From the NCBI GenBank assembly GCA_004014935.1, contig CP025323.1, positions 2,867,001 to 2,931,000 of the forward strand: a DNA stretch of 64,000 nt, in the 5' to 3' direction. The translations under genes were made by a program, and so were the position numbers. This DNA comes from Saccharomycopsis malanga (lineage: Eukaryota; Ascomycota; Saccharomycetes; Ascoideales; Saccharomycopsidaceae). Position 1 is the first letter of the stretch. Each line of letters opens with the position of its first letter. Below are positions 1 through 9,214 of the stretch, one piece after another. The notes under the pieces are model-generated. The model was not told the origin of the DNA, did no database searches, and saw only the letters and a list, made by a program, of their open reading frames with translations.

Positions 1-575
1 ACTAGCAGGCAGATATGGAAGTTAGCTACTTGTAAAGGCTTTGCCTAATTATATATTATACAATAAATTTTATTGAAAAGTTTTATGAAGAGTATGATAA
101 GGAAACATTTAATATGGTTTAAATTTTGTAGATATATAATAGATATGGTTGAACTTGTTTTAATACCCTAAACTATTAACTTTCTCCTGATGTATGTGAC
201 GCACAAGTGAAAAGATAATGAATGGGTAGTAGCAGGCACATCTAAAGGCTTTTTATGTACTTTTTTTACCATCCTTTTTTATCATCATCATCATCATCAT
301 CATAACCATAACCATAATCATTATTATTATTATTATTTTTTTTTTTTTTTGAATAGTATCCCTAAGATATATGGTAAATGGTAACCGTGAACTAACATAA
401 CAACAGTTACATGAAGATCTGGTATGCACTTTCAGGCATGCGAATGCAACTATCAAAGAGGCGATGAGAAAGCAACCCCACATTAAGATGATGTATAAAC
501 TTTGACTACAATTCAAGAGAAAAGATTCTAGCAAATGTTTGAATACTGGACCAAAATATTAACAACATTACCACA
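1..575. other. Intergenic region at left edge, upstream of the TFB6-like gene
   Basis: No convincing gene. The stretch holds simple repeats: (ATC)n at about 281-303, (ATT)n at about 320-336 and a T run to about 350. It presumably carries the promoter of the plus-strand gene that begins at 576. Open frames through the repeats translate to low-complexity Ile/Met/Lys strings and are not credible proteins. Confidence 0.6.
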
Positions 576-1754
576 ATGAATGGGGAAATAGATTATGATT
601 CTGAAAAAAGGCCAGCCACACCAAAACACCCACAACCGGACGAGGAATTTAAAGCTGTCCCTTCGGTATCCAAATTGCAAGATTTGCAATTAGATTTAAA
701 CCCAGATCTTTCGGATGATGATGAAAGTGTTCAGACAACAAAAGACAAAAGCAGCAAAACCAACACAAATGAAAGATTAATTTATCAAGATCTTGTAGAT
801 ACCGATGTTATAACAAGTGAAGAACTTCTCCCTGCAAATGTCGCAGAATCAAGTAGAAATAATAAACCAATTCATGCCAATATAGGAAAAGACAATGAAG
901 AAGAAGACATTGAAATTGATGAAGAAATGTTTGAAAGTGATGGAGATTTAGATGGTATTGAAAATGATGATGATGATGAGGATGAATTTGAAACTGTGGC
1001 CACTGCGAAAAATGTACTGGGATGTCTTGCAGTTACCGAAATACCGGAATCACAACATAAACGAACATTAGAAGAGATATACGAGTATGAAAAATTTGAA
1101 TCAGAAACAGAGCAGCATCCTTTTTCTGATTTTGAAGCTCAATCGCCGTTAATTATGTCAGATACTGGAATAACCGATAAGGATGTATTTAAAACAAGTC
1201 AAAAGAAAAGGTTGAGCTCTTCTCAAAATTCTAGATTGATTGCTTATATTGATAACGAATTACTTTCCATACAAAGGAAGTTTGTACAATCATTCAATGT
1301 TCCTCAGGATAGCAGTGACCAGAACCAAAAGCATTTACAAAAACTTGGGTATAGGACACTACCTGAGTTATTGGCAGATTTGAATAGAATTACCGATTTT
1401 ATCTGGTACACCGTAAAGATTACCCAAAGAGCAAACTCCCAAGCATCGAGATCTTTTTTTCAAGGACAATATTTTATAAGAATCGCGGGCGATTTAGTGG
1501 ATTATTTACAAAAGTTCTCTATCGATAAGGACTCGTTAAGAGAACTCATTCTATTCATTCAAAAGCTAGATAGTATTTTCATAAATATTATTGATAATTT
1601 GAACGGCTTTGACTCTACTGAGAAAGTGCGACTTGCATCAATTACTGAAAGAACAAGAATCGCTGTAATCAATGCTACAATTTCATTTAAAATCAATCAA
1701 TATAAATACGACATTGGAAAACTATACGAGGAACTGATCGATAGAATATCGTGA
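576..1754 (+). CDS. Acidic protein, possible TFIIH subunit (TFB6-like)
   Basis: The protein has 392 residues and starts at the first ATG of a clean frame. Residues 1-150 are very acidic and look disordered, with a D/E cluster near 105-140. The C-terminal half (about 215-392) is predicted helical and contains the only conserved-looking block, with 'LPELLADLNRITDFIWYTV' near 255-275 and 'SITERTRIAVINA' near 355-370. This layout, an acidic N-terminus and a compact helical C-terminus, reminds me of fungal Tfb6, the TFIIH subunit that helps release the Ssl2 helicase. That assignment is recalled family resemblance, not a demonstrated match. The frame itself is strongly coding-like. If the assignment is wrong, it is an uncharacterised acidic nuclear-type protein. 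Confidence 0.55.
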   Translation: MNGEIDYDSEKRPATPKHPQPDEEFKAVPSVSKLQDLQLDLNPDLSDDDESVQTTKDKSSKTNTNERLIYQDLVDTDVITSEELLPANVAESSRNNKPIHANIGKDNEEEDIEIDEEMFESDGDLDGIENDDDDEDEFETVATAKNVLGCLAVTEIPESQHKRTLEEIYEYEKFESETEQHPFSDFEAQSPLIMSDTGITDKDVFKTSQKKRLSSSQNSRLIAYIDNELLSIQRKFVQSFNVPQDSSDQNQKHLQKLGYRTLPELLADLNRITDFIWYTVKITQRANSQASRSFFQGQYFIRIAGDLVDYLQKFSIDKDSLRELILFIQKLDSIFINIIDNLNGFDSTEKVRLASITERTRIAVINATISFKINQYKYDIGKLYEELIDRIS

Positions 1755-2216
<462 letters not shown>

Positions 2217-2816
2217 TTAATACTTTTTAGTATTATTGTGAGTATCAACGATCTTGCAATTTTGCACTTTAATCAATATAATAACATAGTTTTCTCCCTC
2301 TATGAACACCTTAGAGTCAGGATAGCTTTTTAATAGTCTTTCTTTGTAATATTTGCCGGCATCCTCACTCTTAACTAGCACAGCTTCTCCATTCAATGTG
2401 ACACTTATGGTAGACAATTCGTTCTGATTCAAGCTTTTTAGCATTTGATAAAGAGGAGATATGTCAACTCCGCTGGTCGAACCTTCATTGTTCTCTCTGT
2501 TTAGTGTATCTTTAGCTGTAACCCAGTCATGAATCAAAATACTGACCTTCGGATTCTTAATTATATTTTCATAATTGGTAGCGCTTTTGTTAACGGAAAA
2601 CAAAATAAAAGAGCTTGTGACCTTTTCCCCCTCACCCTGGTTAGTGGCAGGTGCATTAGCTATGGCTTTGTCATCTTCATACAACTCGTTTTTGCTCAAG
2701 TAGGCATAATTCATCAATGTTACATTCGGCTGATGAGTTTCCGGATTTGATGTTGATAAATGAGCAAACTTTGCATTTTTAAGCAAATTCACCACTGATG
2801 CATCTTCGACAGACAT
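2217..2816 (-). CDS. Pyridoxamine-5'-phosphate-oxidase-like FMN split-barrel protein
   Basis: The protein has 199 residues. I chose the ATG at 2816 because the six extra upstream codons begin with a non-ATG codon. The pattern is that of small flavin-binding split-barrel proteins: an N-terminal 'LLKNAKFAHLSTSNPETHQPNVTLMNYAYL', split here by function into a helix and first strands, then 'SSFILFSVNKSATNYENIIKNPKVSILIHDW', the usual K/S-T-K-N-P-KVSLLI signature. A C-terminal strand block near 'YPDSKVFIEGENYVIILI' completes the barrel. It resembles the S. cerevisiae YLR456W/YPR172W pair, whose substrate is unknown. Those relatives are recalled, not searched. It is probably a soluble cytosolic or nuclear protein. 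It is not a confident Pdx3, the true PNP oxidase, because the length and conserved blocks differ. Confidence 0.8.
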   Translation of the reverse strand: MSVEDASVVNLLKNAKFAHLSTSNPETHQPNVTLMNYAYLSKNELYEDDKAIANAPATNQGEGEKVTSSFILFSVNKSATNYENIIKNPKVSILIHDWVTAKDTLNRENNEGSTSGVDISPLYQMLKSLNQNELSTISVTLNGEAVLVKSEDAGKYYKERLLKSYPDSKVFIEGENYVIILIKVQNCKIVDTHNNTKKY

Positions 2817-3250
2817 TTTAAAAGTTATTCCCAATTGATTGAGGCTTAATCTTATGAACTACACTAAGTACTGGACGGCGCTAATTGATATCAGCAACCT
2901 CTTCCTTGTTCATAACATCCGAGTGATTTCAAGCAAGTAAGACCAGGAAGGTTTTGACAGTGTGATGGGGACATGGTACTGCATTTGAAAACATATTGAT
3001 GCATTGTCAAGCATTTCATTACATACTCGCGTCTATATGCATATTTATACATTATAACGTCTGGTATCATAACCGCCTATTTAACCAATGAAAAACTATG
3101 AAAAACCAATGCCATAAGCTAAGGGAAAAAAATATATAGATGAAAATACTGTTTTGATAATTGAACAGCTAGTTGGTGGCTTAAACAGGTTTATAAAAAT
3201 TCCGTTGACAACTCAAATCAGTTCATAATAAATATATATATACATAGATA
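2817..3250. promoter_or_regulatory. Divergent promoter with two CCAAT boxes before the complex I gene
   Basis: Two CCAAT pentamers at 3085-3089 and 3106-3110, 141-166 bases before the ATG of the complex I subunit, match the HAP2/3/4/5 binding core expected for respiratory genes. This region also holds the promoter of the minus-strand split-barrel gene. The motifs are seen; HAP control is inferred. Confidence 0.5.
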
Positions 3251-4027
3251 ATGTCGCTTCTCAGACCAATAAGCCAGGCATTGAAGGTATCCAGAGGTGT
3301 CAGAACTTTCACCTCTTACAGATTGCCAACCAACTTGCCAAAGTCCAAGAACTTTGTCAACTATGGCCAAAAGAGAACTTCCATTGTTTCTGTTCACAGA
3401 GATACCAAGGAAGACAACCCAAACATCCCATTTGAATTTACTCCAGAGAACCAAGAGCGTGCCAAGGAAATTATTGCCAAATATCCTCCACAGTATAAAA
3501 AAGGTGCTGTGATGCCTCTTTTAGACTTGGCTCAACGTCAGCATGGTTTTACGTCTATTTCTGTGATGAACTATGTTGCTGAATATTTGGACATGCCACC
3601 AATGAGAGTCTATGAAGTGGCTACTTTCTATACCATGTATATGAGACATCCTATGGGAAAATATAATATTCAATGCTGTACAACCACACCATGTCAATTG
3701 CGTGGCTCTGACGAAATCATGAGAGCTATCCATGACTTCACCAAGGTTCACCCAGGTGATACCACCGCTGACAAGCTCTTCACCTTCCAAGAAGTCGAAT
3801 GTTTGGGTGCCTGTGCAAATGGCCCAATGATTGCCGTTAACGACGACTATTACGAAGATTTGACTTACGAATCCACCATGCTTATATTGCAGGGCTTCAA
3901 GGACGGCAACATTCCTAAACCAGGCCCTGTTTCTGGCAGAAAGACCATTGAGCCAATTACTGGCCAAACCACTTTACTTGGAAAGAAGCCAAACGATATC
4001 AGAAAGTTTACTAGATCTGATTTATAA
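3251..4027 (+). CDS. NADH:ubiquinone oxidoreductase 24 kDa subunit, mitochondrial
   Basis: The protein has 258 residues and matches the NDUFV2/NuoE family (human NDUFV2, Neurospora nuo-24), the peripheral-arm subunit that carries the N1a [2Fe-2S] cluster of complex I. The cluster ligands are in place as C143-x4-C148 ('CTTTPC') and C184-x3-C188 ('CLGAC'). The N-terminus is an Arg/Ser-rich mitochondrial targeting sequence of about 35 residues. The family core starts near '[16 protein letters not shown]', and the motif '[14 protein letters not shown]' is present in local form as '[17 protein letters not shown]'. Its presence means the organism retains complex I. Two CCAAT boxes upstream fit HAP control. 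The start is the first ATG and gives a plausible presequence. Confidence 0.97.
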   Translation: MSLLRPISQALKVSRGVRTFTSYRLPTNLPKSKNFVNYGQKRTSIVSVHRDTKEDNPNIPFEFTPENQERAKEIIAKYPPQYKKGAVMPLLDLAQRQHGFTSISVMNYVAEYLDMPPMRVYEVATFYTMYMRHPMGKYNIQCCTTTPCQLRGSDEIMRAIHDFTKVHPGDTTADKLFTFQEVECLGACANGPMIAVNDDYYEDLTYESTMLILQGFKDGNIPKPGPVSGRKTIEPITGQTTLLGKKPNDIRKFTRSDL

Positions 4028-4778
4028 GTTACACACACATATCGTTCAAGTCGCTTTTGTTATGACTATCTTAAGCTGGCTTAAAAAGCTCAGGAAACTA
4101 TCCAAATAAGCAATCACATAAGTATATTCATTCCATTGTATTACAGTGCGATATCATATCTACCAGGTGTACTCAAAATAATGTTTTTGATTTATTTGTA
4201 GGTTCTTGAAGTTTTGAGTTGCATCTAGCTGTTTTTGTTTTTGTTCAAAACAGTGAATGTTTTTCCCTTGTCATCTTACTAACTACAATTTTTTTTGGTT
4301 TTTTTTTGTTTTTTTTTGTTTTTTGAGCTTAATATTTCACTCTCACATATTCATTTCAATTTTTTGTTCTATGTAACAATACCAAAATTGTGCTTTTTAT
4401 TCATGTATCTATTGTACAATGTGATTCACACTTGAGCGTCTTTGGCTGCCTAACGTGCTGTGCACCTGGCATCTTCTCTATTAATAGTTTAATAAACAGC
4501 TACATCCTTAAGGTGATACCCCCAACAAAAAAGTATATAATTTAGAAACTGGACAGCTGATGTGTACAATCAAGTAAGATCAAAATCAATACTTTTCTTT
4601 TATTGGATGAATATAATTAAACAAAAGCAAGCTGGGAATAAAAAACTATGGTAAGATACAAGACAAGGGCGGCCGCGAAATGCAAGAGAACGAAGAATAC
4701 TGAAAGAAAATATTCCAATCAAATTTTCTCCATCTTTAAATAACTAGAACAAAAAAAAAGGGATGTATATCACATATT
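4028..4778. other. Convergent intergenic region with T-rich tracts
   Basis: A 751-base gap between the 3' ends of the complex I gene and SLA1. T-rich stretches near 4290-4325 probably serve 3'-end formation. No gene seen. Confidence 0.6.
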
Positions 4779-7700
4779 CTAAAATCCAAACGGATTGTCA
4801 GGAGTAGCATTAGCTAATCTGCCTGTTGGCTGAGACATTGTGCTTCCGGTACCGTTTCCAAAGCTTGTTGGGGCTGGATTGTTACCGAAACTGGTCGGAG
4901 CAGGGCTGTTACCGAAACCAAATCCAGTTGGTTGGGATGTCAATGTTGGAGGAAATGTGGTTTGAGGCAACGACTGATTTTGCATATTTGGAGAGAACAA
5001 GTTGCCAGTTTGGAATGGCTGTTGTTGAATCATAGGTGCACCAGTGAATTGCTGCTGTTGTTGAACCATTGGGGCTCCAGTAAATTGTTGTTGCAGAGGT
5101 TGTTGGAATGGTTGCTGCTGTTGTTGTTGTTGCATGTTATGAAGCATTTGTAAGCTGGACATGCCTTGCATTTGCTGTTGTGGTTGAGAAATTCCTGTGT
5201 TTTGGAACATGTTGGTCAAACCATTGATACCTGGCGTGGTACTTCCAAACGAGGTTTGGGGAGCAGTTTGGTTGAAGCCAGTATTGAACTGGCTACTGAA
5301 TACGCCTGGTTGCTGAGCACCAAAAGAGGTTTGAGGAGCGATTTGCTGGGGCATGAAACCACCGGTTAGTTGCTGGGCACCAAAAGAGGTGACAGGCTGA
5401 TTATTGTAACCCCCAGTTGGAAAGCTTTGCATGCCTGTTGGGTAGCCAGTGTTGAAGGAAGTCTGAGGCAAAGCACCGCCAGTGATCTGCAATGGCACCT
5501 GGCCACCGGTTCTGACAGGCTGCAAGGGAATTATACTGCTTGTACCTGTGTTAAACGTCGTGGTTGGCTGGCCAATCAAGACTGGCTGCATGGTTTGCAC
5601 AGGAACAATAACCGAGGCGCCGCCGGTTGCATATGGAAGAATCAATGGAGCACCTGTAGCCACTGGTAAAATATTGTGGCCACCTGTTTTGAATGGGTCA
5701 AGTGGTTGTAACGTACTGCCACCAGTCTTCTGAGATTTAATGCTAGATCCTGTTTTTTGGGCAAGCAAGTTGTTGATGGAGCTGCCAGTTTTCTGCTGTC
5801 CTAATTGTATGGAGGAACCAGTTTTGCTTGGTTGCAAAGCAGGCACTGCTGAGGCATTTTCCAATGGATTGGATTTGGTAAGTGATGACGAAGTATAGTT
5901 TGCATCCAAAGGTTTCAAATCTACCAAATCCTGCAATGATCCAGTGATCTGAGGTCTCGGTTTTGTTTCCGCAGGAGGAGCTACAGGAGGAGCTACAGGA
6001 ACTTGTTTGGTTTCTGTCTGAGAAGCAGATGGTTTGATTGTCCATGCTTCGTCTTCGTCGTCACCACCATTCAAGTTGGTAGAGTCAATCTTCGGCGCCT
6101 TAGGTCTAGAAACAGCGGGCTCCGTCGGTGTTTGGACAGGCTCTTTATCATGAACTCTGTTAAACTTTTTATCTAAAAATTTCATGACTCTAATGATGTC
6201 ACCTTCTCTAAGGCCCAAATTGCGCAACAAAGGAGCATTGATATCTTCCAACGAGCTCTCGCCCAACTGTTCTCTTTCAAAATTGAGAGTGTAACGTTGA
6301 CACTGGCTCAAATCAACTCCACAATTGAGGAAAAACTCAAACCAGTCATATTCATCTTTTTTGGCTGAAGTGCTTGGCACAGTTCGTTTTTCCTTGGAAC
6401 GAACATGTTTCTCTTTTTTCTTTGGTTTGTACTTGTCCAAAGAAAACCCAGTCACTCGTTCTACATATTCAATGTCAGTTAGCGAAAGTTTGTCGGCAGC
6501 AACCGCAATCTTCACACCATTAGACTTGTGAAGATGTATTTTGCCTTCCACACAACCTAGAAACTCTGCTTCAACTTTAAACGATCCTGATTTGTCAACC
6601 CATGTTCGGATTTTGTTTGGATTTGGTTTTGCCTTTGACTTTCCACTGCTACTATCTTTTTTTCTTCTTTCACGTTCCCTTTCTCTTGCTCTCTTTTCCT
6701 TTTCCCGTTCTCTTTCACGTTCTCTTTCACGTTCTCTCTCCCTAATTTCCCGCTCACGGTCTTTTCTCTCCCCTGCCTCTCTATCTTTGGTTTTTTTGCT
6801 TTTAAACGAGTCCTTGGTGCGTTTTCCAATGTCACCAAGCGAAAATCCGCCTGTCTCGCCTCCAATACTGATATATGTCGAAGGAACAACTCCTCTTTTG
6901 CCGGTATCGATGTTCTCTACAAGCCACCAGTCTGGAGACTTTTTGTCGTTCACCACATAGACCAAATCACCTTCTTGAGCATTCAACTCGTCCTTGTTTT
7001 GTGCTGTAAAGTCGTACAACACTTGGCCTGTCTTGTACCCATTTGCTGTGGGTTTCGAAGCTGCCTTAATTTCCTCCAAAGCACTTGCCGAAATCGCACC
7101 TGAAATCTCGCCAAGCAACGACAAAATGTCTCTGGCAGTGTCCTTGGAGCCTACATGTAGCTCTATCGATGCTGGGGGACCTTTGAAGTCAAGAAATACA
7201 TGTTTCTTCTCTGCAGAAAAAGAGATAAGCTTGTCAGCGGGCCAGCTTCTTGGCTCATCTCCTGTAGAAGGGTCTGGATTAAGGTAAATCTTGCCCTTAC
7301 CTATGCCGAGGGTCAACTTTTTCTTCTTTTTGCCCTCGACCTCGGCCACATTCCAAGTATACAAGCCTGCTAGCTCGCTTCTGCTTCTGTCTCTTGTAAC
7401 ATCGAAATCGTCGTCGTCGATCCGAGGAATGTCGTCGTTCGTAACTCGTTTTCTCTCTCTGCTCATATGACCGTTGCTACCAGACGGTCTCTTTGGTTTT
7501 GCTGGAGGTAGCTCTGGCTCAGAGTCAAAGCTTTTGACAGAATCAGCATACGAGTCTACTCTGTGTTCTTCTTTCGGCAACGGCTTCTGAACTTGCTGTC
7601 TATCAAGCCTTTGGGGCGGCTTGGCAAACGTCGCAGGATCTGGACGAGCATTGACGTTGCTAACTACAGGAGCAGCAGCAGCAGCAACAGCAGATGCTGC

Positions 7701-8120
7701 CGGCGCAGAAGAACTCGCCATAGTACCAGAATTACCAAGAGAAATATCAACATAATTGGCCGGAACGAAGCCAAACTTCTGACTGCCCGAATCACTGACA
7801 AGAATCCAATCAATATCGCTGGTATCATAGACCTTGAATGTGTCACCTTCTTTGAATGATAACTCCTCGTCGGTTTGCTTGGTGTAATCATACAAGGCAA
7901 CCGCCGAGCCAATTACCTCGGCAGGCTCAATATAAGTGCTGGGAACAAGCCCCGTAGGCTCCTCGATGTCTGAGCCAACTAGCCGCTTCTTCACCGTCCA
8001 CCAGTCATCAACATCGGACTTTTCAATAACATAGAGTATATCGTTCTCAGCAATAGTAAGCTCCTCTGCCGTCGAAGCACTGTAGGCATACACTGCCTTG
8101 TACACCCCAATATAAGACAT
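4779..8120 (-). CDS. SLA1: SLA1, endocytic actin-patch adaptor
   Basis: The protein has 1113 residues from the ATG at 8120. Twenty further open codons lie upstream, but family members start just before 'IGVYKAVYAY'. Domains in order: SH3-1 (about 5-70), SH3-2 (about 72-130), SH3-3 (about 363-420), a long Arg/Glu-rich segment (about 440-490), the SHD1 domain that binds NPFxD endocytic signals (about 500-565), a SAM-like SHD2 (about 590-655), and a long Gln/Pro/Thr-rich tail. The tail carries many copies of a TG motif, often as Q-x-TG ('QKTGSS', 'QITGG'), the type of site phosphorylated by Ark1/Prk1 kinases and used to bind Pan1/End3. It ends in 'NPFGF'. In S. cerevisiae Sla1 links cargo, clathrin and Las17 at cortical actin patches. 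Assignment is firm. Confidence 0.97.
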   Translation of the reverse strand: MSYIGVYKAVYAYSASTAEELTIAENDILYVIEKSDVDDWWTVKKRLVGSDIEEPTGLVPSTYIEPAEVIGSAVALYDYTKQTDEELSFKEGDTFKVYDTSDIDWILVSDSGSQKFGFVPANYVDISLGNSGTMASSSAPAASAVAAAAAPVVSNVNARPDPATFAKPPQRLDRQQVQKPLPKEEHRVDSYADSVKSFDSEPELPPAKPKRPSGSNGHMSRERKRVTNDDIPRIDDDDFDVTRDRSRSELAGLYTWNVAEVEGKKKKKLTLGIGKGKIYLNPDPSTGDEPRSWPADKLISFSAEKKHVFLDFKGPPASIELHVGSKDTARDILSLLGEISGAISASALEEIKAASKPTANGYKTGQVLYDFTAQNKDELNAQEGDLVYVVNDKKSPDWWLVENIDTGKRGVVPSTYISIGGETGGFSLGDIGKRTKDSFKSKKTKDREAGERKDREREIREREREREREREREKEKRARERERERRKKDSSSGKSKAKPNPNKIRTWVDKSGSFKVEAEFLGCVEGKIHLHKSNGVKIAVAADKLSLTDIEYVERVTGFSLDKYKPKKKEKHVRSKEKRTVPSTSAKKDEYDWFEFFLNCGVDLSQCQRYTLNFEREQLGESSLEDINAPLLRNLGLREGDIIRVMKFLDKKFNRVHDKEPVQTPTEPAVSRPKAPKIDSTNLNGGDDEDEAWTIKPSASQTETKQVPVAPPVAPPAETKPRPQITGSLQDLVDLKPLDANYTSSSLTKSNPLENASAVPALQPSKTGSSIQLGQQKTGSSINNLLAQKTGSSIKSQKTGGSTLQPLDPFKTGGHNILPVATGAPLILPYATGGASVIVPVQTMQPVLIGQPTTTFNTGTSSIIPLQPVRTGGQVPLQITGGALPQTSFNTGYPTGMQSFPTGGYNNQPVTSFGAQQLTGGFMPQQIAPQTSFGAQQPGVFSSQFNTGFNQTAPQTSFGSTTPGINGLTNMFQNTGISQPQQQMQGMSSLQMLHNMQQQQQQQPFQQPLQQQFTGAPMVQQQQQFTGAPMIQQQPFQTGNLFSPNMQNQSLPQTTFPPTLTSQPTGFGFGNSPAPTSFGNNPAPTSFGNGTGSTMSQPTGRLANATPDNPFGF

Positions 8121-9214
8121 TTTCAATACCGTCAGGAAAACACCCACAATCTCAGTAGTTGCTCCTATATGCTGTTTCAATTCATCCTTCCCCTATTTGT
8201 TAAGACATGTAGCAAAGCGCTCGCTGTTCTCTTTCCGGTCACGTGGAGTTTAGACGAGACTATAAGCAATATTAGTCTGGTGATTGTAGTGTACTATCAT
8301 TTGTTGAATTATTGCAAGTAATTAGTGTTTATTAGTGTACGCGTCGATATTTATTTATAAAGTGAGTATTGTGACGGATGTAATTGTTGATTATGTACTG
8401 AAGATTTTTGAGAAACTTGAAAATGTAAACGGATGTAGTTACTCTTATACTTGAACGATAACAAGCCAATGATGTAATATTTTATGTTTGAAACCTGTTA
8501 TATATCTGCTGTGTGAACGCTATGTTCCAAACAGAAGCTATTATCTATACACCCGATAACGAAACTGATATGCACAGGGCTCAAAGTATAGGATGTTATT
8601 ATGACTAGAATACACCTCTTTTGAACTCATTGAGTAGTCAAGAGGATGAAAACAAAACAATCGTTAACAAAGCCCTGGTTGACGACAGCAGCTTTCAAAC
8701 GTTATGTATATTCATGTTGTATTAATCCTTAAAGCTTTTAAACTATTGAGACTCTTAATACCGATAGATAGATAGAATCCGTCCTGTTTCTTTATCTCAT
8801 AGATGATTATTTCAACAAATTAAATTATAAGCAAACGCTCTAATGTTACAAGTTTTGTAAAATTCTAAATAATGCTAGAATACAAATGATTTGCCTACTT
8901 CAAATTATATAACTATCATAAAGCCATTCTGGGGAGTACTTTAGCTTCAATTATTCTTTCTAGAGATACTCATCTTGTATCAAAAACTTACCTCATAAAG
9001 TTGCATCCATATGCCAATACTTGATGTCGGCTCTGTACAATTCAAATACGTATGGATCATTCTAATCATTGCAAATACTAATGTCCAAGTCCAGCAAACT
9101 GTTATATCAAATGTAAATGAAAAACCTCATAATACAAAAAATGTCAAAACGCTAGAATGTTGAGGGTACTGATAATTCACTACAGTAAATATTCACCTTA
9201 TACTATAGATGACT
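8121..9214. promoter_or_regulatory. SLA1 upstream region, with a TCACGTGG box
   Basis: A 1.1 kb gap between the SLA1 start and the CWC22 3' end, both on the minus strand. A CACGTG-type box (TCACGTGG, 8239-8246) lies about 120 bases before the SLA1 ATG and could bind a bHLH factor such as Cbf1. The remainder is AT-rich, with no supported gene. Confidence 0.45.

Noticed and set aside
6541-6960. 139-codon plus-strand frame rich in Ser, Leu and Arg
   Set aside because: Antisense to the Arg/Glu-rich segment and third SH3 domain of SLA1; its composition mirrors the sense repeat.
8121-8180. Twenty-codon N-terminal extension of SLA1
   Set aside because: The hydrophobic extension lacks family support; Sla1 proteins start close to the first SH3 strand, as the ATG at 8120 does.
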